This document shows, piece by piece, positions 15,364-24,648 of a stretch of 55,347 nucleotides of DNA. Made by a program: the position numbers and the translations under genes. How positions within the stretch are numbered: the first letter of the stretch is position 1; each line of letters begins with the position of its first letter. The notes beneath the pieces were generated by a model that did not search any database, was not told where the DNA came from, and saw nothing but the letters and a program-made list of their open reading frames with translations. Source of the stretch: PWND01 sp964601515 (GTDB lineage: Bacteria; Bacteroidota; Bacteroidia; Bacteroidales; UBA7960); the NCBI GenBank assembly GCA_964601515.1, contig CAZRNU010000005.1, positions 1 to 55,347 on the forward strand. Direction: 5' to 3'.

Positions 15364-18261
15364 TTATTTCGAAAAAATATCTTTCTCCTTTAATTCTACA
15401 AATTTCCCAAAAGACTTTAAGCTTTCAACATCTATCGACTTGGCATCTCCAACCACACAAACAACATAAGGTTTGTTTTTAAATGTACTTTCATAAAAAC
15501 TATAGAGATCGTCAAAAGTCATAGATTCATATTGGCTAAGCTTCATTTTATTGGGGTCGTCTTCAAAACCTCTCAACTTCCATAATTTTGAACTAGCACT
15601 AATTCTTCTAAAATTAGGTCGTGAAGTTAAAACAGATTGCACCATCGACTGTTTCAAAATATCCATACGTTCAGTTTTCTGAGGCATATCTTTCAACAAT
15701 CCTAGATAAATATTAATAGCATCAATTGTTTTATCAGACTGCGTACCGATAAATCCGATAAGGTCAGAGTTAAACCCTTTCTTCAAAGGAATGTTATAAT
15801 AAGCCCCGGCAGAATAAGCCATAGATCTATATTCCCTTATTTCTTGCATAACTAACCCTGAAAAACCACCACCAAAATACTCATTAAACACTTCTATCAA
15901 ATATTCTTGTTCTGGATTATATGCTTCACCATTAGCAATAATAAATATCTGACTCTGCAATGCATTCTTTTTATCAACAAAATATACTGTATTCTCCTCA
16001 TATTTAATCATCTTTGGCTTATGTGGGGAATTTGCAGGCTTTGGGTTTTTAGCCAAATTTCCGAATGAATCAAATACTGATTGTACACGATTTGCAAATT
16101 CTAATGAAGCAGTGACGTGAATATCTAGAGGATAATCATATACTGCTTTGAAATTATCAGTAAGGTCGGAGGCTTTAAGTTTTTTAATTTCTTTGAGCGA
16201 CAACCGATCAATATAATCAGACTTCTCACCTTTCCTGACAAATTCGAGCAGTGCATTTCCAACTCCTGAGGGGTCGGCATTTTCTAACTTTCTACCTGCG
16301 CTTTCCTGGTTATGTAAAACCTTTATTCTGTTCTGTTCAATAACCGGATCATTTAATAAATCCAATATCAGCTTAACTGATTCTTGTAAATAATCTTCCA
16401 ATCCGGAAATTTGAATATTAACATAGTTTTCATCTGAACTAATGCTGTATGTACAACCTAATAATTGAAGTTTTTCTTTAATTTCGTTCATACTCATATT
16501 TGAAGTACCAGCCATATTCATCATTTGCGAAGAATATTTTAAATTTGGCATTTCTTCTTCTCCGACAAAAAATCTCATATGAACCGAAAATATTTTATTT
16601 AGAGGATTTTCGTTAAAATATAATGTCGTATGATTATTTATTTGATAAGTTTTAAAATCATTATTTATGTCAACAAATCTGAATACAGGATCTCCGGACT
16701 GAATTTCTTCGAATGATTTTGCAAAAGCTGATTTTTCGCCTTGAAGCGACTGAATAGGGTCGTATCCGGGTTTTTCCAGTTTTTCTTTCTTTGGGAATCC
16801 CATTTTTGAATGCATAACCAAATAGTTGGGTCCAAAATATTTATTTGCAACTCTTATTACATCATCCTTTGTAACTTTCTGTATTTCTTCATTGTAACGA
16901 AATGCATCATTTGGATCAATCCCTTGTGAAAAAGCTAATGCAATATAAATACCTCTACTGTAAGAATCCTCAATCTGAGAGTAGTAGTCTTTTATCTTAC
17001 TATTCTTAATCCCTTGAAACAAATCATCCTCAAATTGACCCTTACCAATTTTATAAACTTCATCTATTACAATTTTTTCAGCCTTTTTGAGTGATTGCCC
17101 AATAATTTTTGGAACAAATAAAATAATTGTTTGGCCATAATCATTATTTGCCATTAGAGGGAAAGACATTGCTGCCATTAATTTTCCATCGAGCGTAAGT
17201 TTATCAAGAAGACCTGTAGAAGAGCTATTTGATAAAAGCCCCATAGCTACTTCCATAGCAGGTCTGTCAGTATCTGTAGCAGTTAGATTTCGAAATCCGA
17301 TTAAGCCAACTTTGACAGGTGTTAATCTGGCATTGATTAGTTCTCTGCCATTAAATTCAGCTTCAGGATATAATGGGAACTCAGGAACCTCTCCGGAACG
17401 CAATTGACCAAATTTCTTTTCAACAATCGGCATTACATTCTCAGCTTTGATATCACCTGATAAAACCAATGCCATGTTGTTTGCGACATAATAAGTGTTG
17501 TAAAAATCATACATCTTATTTAGAGATGGATTCTTAAGATGTTCTATTGAGCCAAGAATTGTTTGTTGCCCATAAGGATGATTTTTGTAAAAATTGCTAT
17601 TAAACATTTCTATTAGTGCTGTCCCAAAATTGTCGTTGTACATATTTTTCTCCTCATACACTACTTCAAGCTCAGCCTGGAATGCTCTAAAAACAGGCTC
17701 CATAAACCTATGGCTATATATTTCAGCCCATGGCTCAAATTGATTTGCAGGAAATGAGTTGAAATAAAATGTAACCTCCTCACTTGTAAAAGCATTGATT
17801 TTATCTGACCCTATGCTTCTGAGCAAATTATCCATCTCATTGAGAATAGCAAATTCACCTGCCTTCAAAGAATTTTCATTAATTTCTTTTTGTATAGTTT
17901 TTCTCTCTTCTTCATTTGTGGTTTGACCTAGTTGCTCATATAATTCATAGATTTTTTTAAGAAAAACATTTTCCTGCTCAAAATCTATTGTCCCCATTTG
18001 AGTAGTTCCTTTAAACAACATATGCTCAAGATAGTGGGCAATACCGGTATGATCGGCTGGGTCATTTTTGCCACCGGCTTTTATAATAACACCTCCCATT
18101 ACTTCTGTTTGAGTTGGGTCTTCATTTATGAAAACTGTAAATCCATTTTCAAGAACAAACTTTTGGACTTTTAGAAAATCATTCTCAGTATTTGCATTTA
18201 AATTAATGCTTAGAGATAAGACACTTATAATTACGCTTAAAAGTGAAATAATTTTTTTCAT
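15364..18261 (-). CDS. M16 (pitrilysin-family) zinc peptidase, exported
   Basis: Counting from the chosen ATG (18259-18261) the protein has about 965 residues: a signal peptide (MKKIISLLSVIISVLSLSINLNA) and two M16 halves. The first half carries the inverted zinc motif HYLEH at about 76-80 and a downstream VVYEEKNMYND region that holds the third zinc ligand. The second half (from about 540) lacks the motif, as usual for the inactive half. The likely role is degradation of peptides in the periplasm. The reading frame extends upstream to a TTG at 18309, but that TTG belongs to the promoter -7 box. ATG 18271-18273 (MSSNMKK) is a second possible start. It is convergent with skp and 98 bp downstream of mutS, with its own promoter. 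Confidence 0.9.
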   Translation of the reverse strand: MKKIISLLSVIISVLSLSINLNANTENDFLKVQKFVLENGFTVFINEDPTQTEVMGGVIIKAGGKNDPADHTGIAHYLEHMLFKGTTQMGTIDFEQENVFLKKIYELYEQLGQTTNEEERKTIQKEINENSLKAGEFAILNEMDNLLRSIGSDKINAFTSEEVTFYFNSFPANQFEPWAEIYSHRFMEPVFRAFQAELEVVYEEKNMYNDNFGTALIEMFNSNFYKNHPYGQQTILGSIEHLKNPSLNKMYDFYNTYYVANNMALVLSGDIKAENVMPIVEKKFGQLRSGEVPEFPLYPEAEFNGRELINARLTPVKVGLIGFRNLTATDTDRPAMEVAMGLLSNSSSTGLLDKLTLDGKLMAAMSFPLMANNDYGQTIILFVPKIIGQSLKKAEKIVIDEVYKIGKGQFEDDLFQGIKNSKIKDYYSQIEDSYSRGIYIALAFSQGIDPNDAFRYNEEIQKVTKDDVIRVANKYFGPNYLVMHSKMGFPKKEKLEKPGYDPIQSLQGEKSAFAKSFEEIQSGDPVFRFVDINNDFKTYQINNHTTLYFNENPLNKIFSVHMRFFVGEEEMPNLKYSSQMMNMAGTSNMSMNEIKEKLQLLGCTYSISSDENYVNIQISGLEDYLQESVKLILDLLNDPVIEQNRIKVLHNQESAGRKLENADPSGVGNALLEFVRKGEKSDYIDRLSLKEIKKLKASDLTDNFKAVYDYPLDIHVTASLEFANRVQSVFDSFGNLAKNPKPANSPHKPKMIKYEENTVYFVDKKNALQSQIFIIANGEAYNPEQEYLIEVFNEYFGGGFSGLVMQEIREYRSMAYSAGAYYNIPLKKGFNSDLIGFIGTQSDKTIDAINIYLGLLKDMPQKTERMDILKQSMVQSVLTSRPNFRRISASSKLWKLRGFEDDPNKMKLSQYESMTFDDLYSFYESTFKNKPYVVCVVGDAKSIDVESLKSFGKFVELKEKDIFSK

Positions 18262-18306
18262 ATTACTACTCATGATTTGAATTTTAAAGTTTATTTTAAT
18301 TTGTCT

Positions 18307-18314
18307 CAAAATTA
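18307..18314 (-). promoter_or_regulatory. Promoter -7 box for M16 peptidase gene
   Basis: On the minus strand this reads TAATTTTG, an exact TAnnTTTG match. Its TTG coincides with the far-upstream false start of the M16 frame, which supports the internal ATG. Confidence 0.6.
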
Positions 18315-18359
18315 CTTAAATACAAAGGGTTAATATATTAAAAAACGCTAATTAAAAAG

Positions 18360-20987
18360 TTATTTTCCCAGAAGCTTCTTTATTTCATTAAGTTTCATTA
18401 AAGCTTCAACAGGTGTAAGGGTGTTAATGTCGGTTGATAGAATATCATGTTTAATTTGAAGCAAGAGAGGATCATCCAATTGAATAAAACTTAATTGATA
18501 ATCATTTCCGGATTTATCCTTTTTACTGTATGATTTTCCTGAATATTCAGGAGCTTTGTCTGAGCCATGACTTTTTTCGAGCATTTTTAATATTGAATTT
18601 GCTCTATCAATTACTACGGAAGGCATCCCGGCCATTTTTGCAACATGGATTCCAAATGAATGTTCGCTTCCACCCGGCGTCATCTTTCTTAGAAAGATTA
18701 TTTTATTCTGAATTTCTTTAACTGCAACATTGTAGTTCTTAATTCTTGGAAAAGAGGTTGACATCTGGTTTAATTCATGATAATGTGTTGCAAAAAGCGT
18801 TTTTGCCTTGAATAAAGGATGTTCGTGGAGGAATTCTGCAATAGACCATGCAATGCTTATTCCATCGTATGTGCTTGTTCCTCTTCCTATTTCATCAAGT
18901 AGAATTAAACTACGATTAGATATATTATTTAAAATACTTGCTGTTTCGTTCATCTCTACCATGAAAGTTGACTCTCCGGAAGAAATATTATCTGAAGCCC
19001 CAACCCTTGTAAATATCTTATCAACAAGCCCAATTGAAGCTGCTTTTGCCGGAATAAAGCTTCCCATTTGAGCCATCAGTACAATTAACGCAGTTTGCCT
19101 AAGCAAAGCAGATTTCCCTGACATATTTGGTCCTGTAATCATTATTATTTGTTGAGTATCATGGTCTAGATAAATATCATTGGGAACATATTCTTCTCCG
19201 GGTGGGAGGTTTTGTTCGATTACAGGATGTCTACCTTGTTTTATATCAATTTTATATGAGTCATTTATTATCGGGCGGCAATAGTTATATTGTTTGGCAA
19301 CATTTGCAAAACATAATAAACAATCTAGCTGCCCAATTATTTGAGCATTAAGCTGAATAGGTTCAATATATTCAGAAATTGCAATCACAAGTTCTCTATA
19401 TAAGCTTTCCTCAAGAACCTGTATCTTTTCTTCAGCTCCTAATATCTTTTCTTCATAAATTTTCAGTTCCTCTGTTATGTATCTCTCTGCATTAACAAGT
19501 GTTTGCTTTCTCTCCCATTCCTGTGGCACTTTATCTTTATGGGTTTTTGTAACCTCGATATAATATCCGAAAACATTGTTATAGGAAATTTTAAGGCTTG
19601 AAATACCTGTTCTTTCACTCTCTCTTTTTTGAATTTCCAACAAAAAATCTTTTCCTGAATACGCAATTTTTCGAAGCTCATCAAGTTCGTTTGAAACACC
19701 TTCAGCGATTACATTACCTTTTGTAATAAGAGCTGAAGGCTCTGACTTAATAGTTTTCTCGATACGTTCGCGTATATGATCGCAAGGGTTAAGTTGATCT
19801 GCAAATTTTTTCAGTATTTCTACTCCTGAAGAAGAACATATAGCTTTTATAGGCCTTATTGCAGATAGCGCTTTTGCTGCTTGCAATACTTCCCGTGGAT
19901 TAATTTTCCCGACGGCAACTTTTGAGATAATCCTTTCTAAGTCTCCTATCTGATTGATATTTTTTGCAAGCGTATCAGCTACTTCTCTTTTTGCCATGAG
20001 TGTGTCAACTACATCATAGCGTTCATTTATAATAGACCTTTCTTTTAGAGGCAAAACAATCCAGCGTTTTAGCAATCTACTTCCCATTGGAGAAATTGTA
20101 TGATCTAAAACATCTAACAATGTAGTTGCATTTTCATTATATGAATAAATAAGCTCAAGATTGCGAATTGTAAATTTATCAAGCCAAACGTACTTAGACT
20201 CATCTATTCTGGAAAGCCTGGTTATGTGTTGGAGCTGGTCGTGACGTGTTTCAGACAAATAGTGCATTACTGATCCGGCAGCAACAATTCCACTATCCAT
20301 TTCGTGCACTCCAAACCCCTTGTAAGAGACAGTTCCAAAGTGCTTCAATAATAAATCGTCTGCAAACTCTCTTGTAAAAGCCCAATCTTCCTGAGTTGTA
20401 ATGAAGTATTTTCCAGGAAACTCATCTTTAAATGTTTTGAGTTTGCTTTTTTGAACAATAACTTCACTTGGCCTAAAGCTTTGCAGAAGCTTATCGATAT
20501 ACTCATATCCACCAACGTCAATAAGAAATTCCCCGGTAGAAACATCCAGGAATGTGATGCCTGAGTTTTTCCCATCCAAATGAATGCTAGCTAAAAAATT
20601 ATTTTCTTTATGATTAAGCACCTTATCACTAAATGCAATACCCGGAGTCACTAGCTCTGTAACTCCCCTTTTGACTATCGTCTTTGTTAATTTAGGGTCC
20701 TCAAGCTGATCGCAGATTGCAACTTTTTGGCCGGCTTTAACAAGCTTAGGCAAATATGTATCTAAGGAATGATGGGGAAACCCTGCAAGCTCTACATAAG
20801 AAGCAGCACCATTTGCACGTCTTGTAAGCACAATCCCTAGAATTTCTGCCGTTTTAATTGCATCTTCTCCGAAAGTCTCATAAAAGTCTCCCACTCTAAA
20901 CAATAGTAAAGCACCGGGATATTTCCCTTTTATACTAAAGTATTGCTTCATTAAAGGAGTTTCAGCAGGCTTGGAGGATTTTGTCAT
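18360..20987 (-). CDS. mutS: DNA mismatch repair protein MutS
   Basis: MutS recognises mispaired bases and starts methyl-independent or MutL-dependent repair. The 875-aa length is normal for MutS1. The mismatch-binding N-terminal domain carries the GDFYETFGEDA motif (F-x-E reads the mismatch). The ATPase domain has Walker A GPNMSGKSALLRQTA near residue 617, Walker B LILLDEIGRGTSTYDG, and the family motif FATHYHELNQM. No MutL is seen nearby. ATG 20985-20987 follows an exact promoter box by a short leader. The gene is not obviously in an operon with the M16 gene, which has its own promoter. Confidence 0.97.
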   Translation of the reverse strand: MTKSSKPAETPLMKQYFSIKGKYPGALLLFRVGDFYETFGEDAIKTAEILGIVLTRRANGAASYVELAGFPHHSLDTYLPKLVKAGQKVAICDQLEDPKLTKTIVKRGVTELVTPGIAFSDKVLNHKENNFLASIHLDGKNSGITFLDVSTGEFLIDVGGYEYIDKLLQSFRPSEVIVQKSKLKTFKDEFPGKYFITTQEDWAFTREFADDLLLKHFGTVSYKGFGVHEMDSGIVAAGSVMHYLSETRHDQLQHITRLSRIDESKYVWLDKFTIRNLELIYSYNENATTLLDVLDHTISPMGSRLLKRWIVLPLKERSIINERYDVVDTLMAKREVADTLAKNINQIGDLERIISKVAVGKINPREVLQAAKALSAIRPIKAICSSSGVEILKKFADQLNPCDHIRERIEKTIKSEPSALITKGNVIAEGVSNELDELRKIAYSGKDFLLEIQKRESERTGISSLKISYNNVFGYYIEVTKTHKDKVPQEWERKQTLVNAERYITEELKIYEEKILGAEEKIQVLEESLYRELVIAISEYIEPIQLNAQIIGQLDCLLCFANVAKQYNYCRPIINDSYKIDIKQGRHPVIEQNLPPGEEYVPNDIYLDHDTQQIIMITGPNMSGKSALLRQTALIVLMAQMGSFIPAKAASIGLVDKIFTRVGASDNISSGESTFMVEMNETASILNNISNRSLILLDEIGRGTSTYDGISIAWSIAEFLHEHPLFKAKTLFATHYHELNQMSTSFPRIKNYNVAVKEIQNKIIFLRKMTPGGSEHSFGIHVAKMAGMPSVVIDRANSILKMLEKSHGSDKAPEYSGKSYSKKDKSGNDYQLSFIQLDDPLLLQIKHDILSTDINTLTPVEALMKLNEIKKLLGK

Positions 20988-21006
20988 TACAAAAATTTTT
21001 GAACGA

Positions 21007-21014
21007 CAAATATA
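21007..21014 (-). promoter_or_regulatory. Promoter -7 box for mutS
   Basis: On the minus strand this reads TATATTTG, an exact TAnnTTTG match 19 bases before the mutS ATG. The implied leader is very short, about 10-15 bases. Confidence 0.6.
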
Positions 21015-21029
21015 AATAAATCGTAGCGA

Positions 21030-21518
21030 TTAATTTTTCACAATCTTAAATGTTTTGATTTCTTTATTTTCATCAAAAATTTTAAGAAAATATGTTGACG
21101 AAGGGAGGCTAATCATGTTTATTCTTGTTTCCAAAATATCTATCGACTTTACTTCAACTGTACGTCCATTAAAGTCATAGAGTTTATAACTCAGATTTTC
21201 ACTATTATAATTAATAATTTTGAGGGTAAGTATTCCGGATGTAGGATTTGGGTATGCCTCAAAAATAAGGCTAATATCAGCAGCTTCGTCGATACCAACT
21301 ATCACAAAAATTTCAAAAGGCTGTTGTACTCCTTGCGTTATTGATCCATCTTCACTATCAATAGAAGTATAACCAACTTGCCCAACAGTATAGCTTACTG
21401 AACCTCCACTGCCTGTTCCATCACCCCCTGAGGTAGAAATTACATCTTGAGAAAATAAAACACTCATTGCAAACAAATACAAAGTAGTAGTAAAGAATAA
21501 TCTTACAAAAATTATCAT
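21030..21518 (-). CDS. Small secreted protein with T9SS type A sorting domain
   Basis: The 162-aa protein has a signal peptide (to about residue 23, MSVLFSQ), a short Gly/Ser-rich segment (SGGDGTGSGGSVSYTVGQVGY, about 29-50) ending in QGVQQPFEI, and a C-terminal T9SS sorting domain that starts EAYPNPTSGILTL and ends FKIVKN. The middle motif, 'G..S..GSVSYTVGQV.Y' followed by 'QGVQQP(F/Y)EI', recurs in many small Bacteroidota proteins of unknown role. After export through T9SS it should be attached to the cell surface or released. There is no catalytic motif. Upstream on the minus strand (21563-21570) a one-mismatch box TAACTTTA may be its promoter. Confidence 0.8.
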   Translation of the reverse strand: MIIFVRLFFTTTLYLFAMSVLFSQDVISTSGGDGTGSGGSVSYTVGQVGYTSIDSEDGSITQGVQQPFEIFVIVGIDEAADISLIFEAYPNPTSGILTLKIINYNSENLSYKLYDFNGRTVEVKSIDILETRINMISLPSSTYFLKIFDENKEIKTFKIVKN

Positions 21519-21714
21519 AGCTAAGTTGTTTTTTGGTTTTAAAAATCATGTAAATATTTTCGAATGATAAAGTTAATCTATTTAGGATTAGATGCTAAAA
21601 AAAAATATAAATATTTTAAACAAATAAAAATCAGCAACTATCAACCCCTATTAGCTTATAGCGATTTGATTATTCTATTAAAAAAAACTTAAATATTTTT
21701 TGCACATTTAAAAC

Positions 21715-21744
21715 TTGTTTAACCAACTTAAAGATTTAATTTTG
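21715..21744 (+). promoter_or_regulatory. Promoter (-33 and -7) for the COG2403 gene
   Basis: TTG at 21715-21717 and TAATTTTG at 21737-21744 are separated by 19 bases. This is one of the best promoter matches in the window and gives a leader of about 55 bases. Confidence 0.7.
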
Positions 21745-21804
21745 TGCAAAATTCTAACATAAAATTTCAAAAATAAGTACTAATATATTTAAATTCAAAT
21801 TGTT

Positions 21805-23166
21805 ATGCAAAAAAATCGAAAGAATGTAATTATTATCGGTGCAGCCGGTAGAGATTTTCACAACTTCAACACTTATTACAGGAATAATGAAAACTACAAT
21901 GTTGTAGCATTCACAGCTGCTCAGATTCCTGATATTGATGGTCGTAAATACCCTGCTGAGCTTGCAGGAAGCCTTTACCCACAGGGTATTCCAATTTTCG
22001 CTCAAGATGAGCTTGTAAAGCTTATAAAGGAAAAAGATGTTGATATCTGTGCATTCTCATATAGTGATGTTTCTTACCAACAAGTAATGGCAGTAGGATC
22101 TATTGTTAATGCTGCAGGCTCTGACTTCCTTTTGATTGGGCCAAAAGAAACGATGATAAAAAGCACTAAACCGGTAATTGCTGTTGGCGCAGTTCGTACA
22201 GGTTGCGGAAAAAGCCAGACTTCAAGAAGAGTAATTGAAGTTCTTATGGAGCTAGGACTAAAAGTTGTTGCGGTACGTCATCCAATGCCATATGGTGATT
22301 TAGTAGCACAAAAAGTTCAACGTTTTGCAACAATTGAAGACTTGAAAAAACACAAGTGTACAATTGAAGAAATGGAAGAATATGAGCCACACGTTAGCCG
22401 CGGCAACGTTATTTATGCAGGCGTTGATTATGAGGCTATTCTTCGCGAAGCAGAAAAGGAAGCTGATATTATTCTTTGGGATGGTGGAAACAACGATTTC
22501 CCATTCTATAAGCCTGACCTAATGATTACTGTAGTAGACCCACACAGACCTGGACATGAATTAAATTACTATCCCGGAGAAACTACTCTTCGTTTAGCTG
22601 ACATTGTTGTTATTAATAAGATTGACAGCTCAAGCCCTGAAAACATTCAGATAGTTCGCGATAATATTGCACTTGTAGCTCCAAATGCAAAAGTAGTTGA
22701 TGGTGCATCTCCGTTAACAGTTGACAAGCCTGAGTTAATTAAAGGCAAAAGAGTACTTGTTGTTGAAGATGGCCCGACACTAACTCACGGACATATGAAA
22801 ATTGGAGCAGGTACTGTAGCTGCAAGAAAATATGGAGCAGCTGAACTTGTTGACCCAAGACCATTTGTTGTTGGAAAGCTTGCTGAAACATTCAAAATAT
22901 ATCCTGAAATTGGAACATTACTACCAGCTATGGGATATGGCGACCAGCAAATTGCTGACCTTGAAGCAACTATTAACAAAACGGATTGCGATACAGTTGT
23001 TATTGCAACACCAATTGATTTATCAAGAATTGTAAACATCAAAAAGCCAACAGCAAAAGTTGACTATGAATTGCAGGAGATTGGAACTCCAAACTTATGC
23101 ACACTGATTTGCGATTTCTTAAAAGACAAGAACATTGCAAAAGTAAAAACTTGCAGTTGTTGTTAA
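21805..23166 (+). CDS. COG2403 P-loop protein, cyclic 2,3-diphosphoglycerate synthetase-like
   Basis: The 453-aa cytoplasmic protein has an N-terminal Rossmann-like region (VIIIGAAGRDFHNFNTYYR), then a P-loop at 128-137 (GAVRTGCGKS), a DGGNNDFPF segment and a nucleotide-handling region (VVINKIDSSSPENI) that resembles the NKxD base-recognition motif. This layout matches archaeal cyclic 2,3-diphosphoglycerate synthetase and the broader COG2403 group of predicted GTPases. In bacteria the reaction is not settled. Its C-terminus is cysteine-rich (KTCSCC). It is followed by a strong terminator and then pyrB, so it is transcribed alone. Its codon use looks unusually regular for the region (many GTT, GCA, CTT), which may mean high expression. 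It may act on a small phosphorylated or acyl-phosphate metabolite, but that is speculation. Confidence 0.75.
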   Translation: MQKNRKNVIIIGAAGRDFHNFNTYYRNNENYNVVAFTAAQIPDIDGRKYPAELAGSLYPQGIPIFAQDELVKLIKEKDVDICAFSYSDVSYQQVMAVGSIVNAAGSDFLLIGPKETMIKSTKPVIAVGAVRTGCGKSQTSRRVIEVLMELGLKVVAVRHPMPYGDLVAQKVQRFATIEDLKKHKCTIEEMEEYEPHVSRGNVIYAGVDYEAILREAEKEADIILWDGGNNDFPFYKPDLMITVVDPHRPGHELNYYPGETTLRLADIVVINKIDSSSPENIQIVRDNIALVAPNAKVVDGASPLTVDKPELIKGKRVLVVEDGPTLTHGHMKIGAGTVAARKYGAAELVDPRPFVVGKLAETFKIYPEIGTLLPAMGYGDQQIADLEATINKTDCDTVVIATPIDLSRIVNIKKPTAKVDYELQEIGTPNLCTLICDFLKDKNIAKVKTCSCC

Positions 23167-23172
23167 TATTTT

Positions 23173-23198
23173 AAAGGGGCTTAAGCCCCTTTTTTTTT
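23173..23198 (+). terminator. Rho-independent terminator after the COG2403 gene
   Basis: AAAGGGGCTTAAGCCCCTTT forms a palindromic stem followed by a run of T. It lies 6 bases after the stop codon. Confidence 0.9.
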
Positions 23199-23208
23199 GC
23201 CTATTAAT

Positions 23209-23216
23209 TATATTTG
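23209..23216 (+). promoter_or_regulatory. Promoter -7 box for pyrBI
   Basis: TATATTTG matches TAnnTTTG exactly. Its TTG (23214-23216) is a false start for the pyrB frame. The ATG at 23241 lies about 18 bases past the expected transcription start. Confidence 0.7.
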
Positions 23217-23240
23217 TCATGTAAAACAAAACTAAAATCA

Positions 23241-24149
23241 ATGAAAAACAAAAGCCTTGTTTCTATTAATGATTATAGCAAAGAAGAACAGTTAAGAATT
23301 CTTGAGTTGGCAAGAGAATTTGAAAAAAAACCTGTGCAAACAATTATGCAGGATTATGTTGTTGCTTCTTTGTTTTTTGAACCCTCAACACGCACCAGAT
23401 TAAGTTTCGAGAGTGCAGTAAACCGCCTTGGTGGAAAAGTTATAGGTTTTTCCGAAGCCGCTAACACAAGCGTTAAGAAAGGTGAATCTTTAAGAGATAC
23501 TATTCTTACAATTGCTAATTATTCCGACTTAATAGTAATGCGTAATCCGGTTGAGGGCAGTGCAAGATTTGCTGCAGAGATTTCATCTGTTCCTGTCATA
23601 AATGCCGGTGATGGGGCAAATCAGCATCCAACACAAACATTGTTAGACTTATACAGCATAGTTAAAACTCAAGGCACACTTGACAATTTACATGTTGCAT
23701 TTGTTGGAGATTTAAAATACGGAAGAACTGTGCATTCATTGGTAATTGCTCTTTGCAATTACAACACAACATTCCATCTTGTCTCTCCAACAGAACTTAA
23801 GCTTCCCAGTTCGGTAAAAATGCATATAAAAGAAAAAAATCTTACCTATCATCAATACACAGAGGTTGAAGAAGCAATCCCTCATGCAGATATATTATAC
23901 ATGACAAGGATACAAAAGGAAAGATTTAGTGACCCACTTGAATATGAAAGAATTAAAAATTCATACATTTTAAGTAATAATATGCTAAACAACACTAAAG
24001 AAAATCTTAAAGTTATGCATCCTCTACCAAGGGTAAACGAAATCAATATTAATGTTGACTCCAACCCCAAAGCTTACTATTTCGAGCAGGCACTTAATGG
24101 AGTTTATGTTCGACAGGCTCTTATGGCTTCAATATTAGGATTACGTTAA
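23241..24149 (+). CDS. pyrB: Aspartate carbamoyltransferase, catalytic chain
   Basis: PyrB condenses carbamoyl phosphate and aspartate in the second step of pyrimidine synthesis. From ATG 23241 the protein has 302 aa. The carbamoyl-phosphate site FFEPSTRTRLSFESA is at about 43-57, and the aspartate-domain motif HPTQTLLDLYSI near 130. MHPLPRVNEI is in the C-terminal third. It is followed after 33 bp by pyrI, the regulatory chain, as in enterobacterial-type ATCase. The frame extends upstream to TTG 23214, but that codon is part of the promoter. Confidence 0.96.
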   Translation: MKNKSLVSINDYSKEEQLRILELAREFEKKPVQTIMQDYVVASLFFEPSTRTRLSFESAVNRLGGKVIGFSEAANTSVKKGESLRDTILTIANYSDLIVMRNPVEGSARFAAEISSVPVINAGDGANQHPTQTLLDLYSIVKTQGTLDNLHVAFVGDLKYGRTVHSLVIALCNYNTTFHLVSPTELKLPSSVKMHIKEKNLTYHQYTEVEEAIPHADILYMTRIQKERFSDPLEYERIKNSYILSNNMLNNTKENLKVMHPLPRVNEININVDSNPKAYYFEQALNGVYVRQALMASILGLR

Positions 24150-24182
24150 TTTTTCTTTATCAAATAAGCTAAATCAAAAACA

Positions 24183-24644
24183 ATGAACGAAAACATAAAA
24201 CAGCTAAAAGTTTCAGCGATAGAAAACGGGACAGTAATTGACCACATTCCTGCAGGAGCTGTATTCCAAGTAATCAGAATTCTTAAATTAGATAAGTTTG
24301 ATGATATGGTTCTTTTTGGAACAAATCTGGAAAGCAAAAAATATGGCACAAAGGGAATAATTAAAGTAAGCAATAAATATTTCTCTCCCGAAGATATTAA
24401 TAAAATTGCACTTGTTGCTCCTCATGCATCAATAATTGAAATTAGTGATTATGGAGTAACTGCTAAGAAAATTGTAGAGATTCCTGATAAGGTAACTAGT
24501 ATAGTAAAATGTTTCAATCCAAATTGCGTCACAAATCACGAACAGCTTTCAACCAAATTTGATGTTGTTGACAAAGACGAAATAAGGCTTAAATGTAATT
24601 ACTGTGAAAAAATCACAGTGAAAAATAACATGGAATTCAGGTAG
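24183..24644 (+). CDS. pyrI: Aspartate carbamoyltransferase, regulatory chain
   Basis: PyrI binds ATP/CTP and gives allosteric control to the PyrB catalytic trimers. The 153-aa chain has the nucleotide-binding domain (IENGTVIDHIPAGAVFQVI) and the C-terminal zinc domain with four cysteines in the pattern C-x4-C ... C-x2-C (KCFNPNC, later KCNYCEK). Length and motifs are those of the Escherichia coli-type regulatory chain. It is co-transcribed with pyrB. Its stop codon lies only 4 bp from the stop of the convergent gpsA gene, and no terminator is visible there. Confidence 0.95.
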   Translation: MNENIKQLKVSAIENGTVIDHIPAGAVFQVIRILKLDKFDDMVLFGTNLESKKYGTKGIIKVSNKYFSPEDINKIALVAPHASIIEISDYGVTAKKIVEIPDKVTSIVKCFNPNCVTNHEQLSTKFDVVDKDEIRLKCNYCEKITVKNNMEFR

Positions 24645-24648
24645 AAAA

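Noticed and set aside
18262..18309. Long N-terminus of the M16 peptidase from TTG 18309
   Set aside because: The TTG is in the promoter, and the signal peptide begins at MKKIISLL.
23214..23240. TTG start for pyrB giving 9 extra residues
   Set aside because: The TTG lies inside the -7 box TATATTTG; the ATG at 23241 has a fitting leader and N-terminus.
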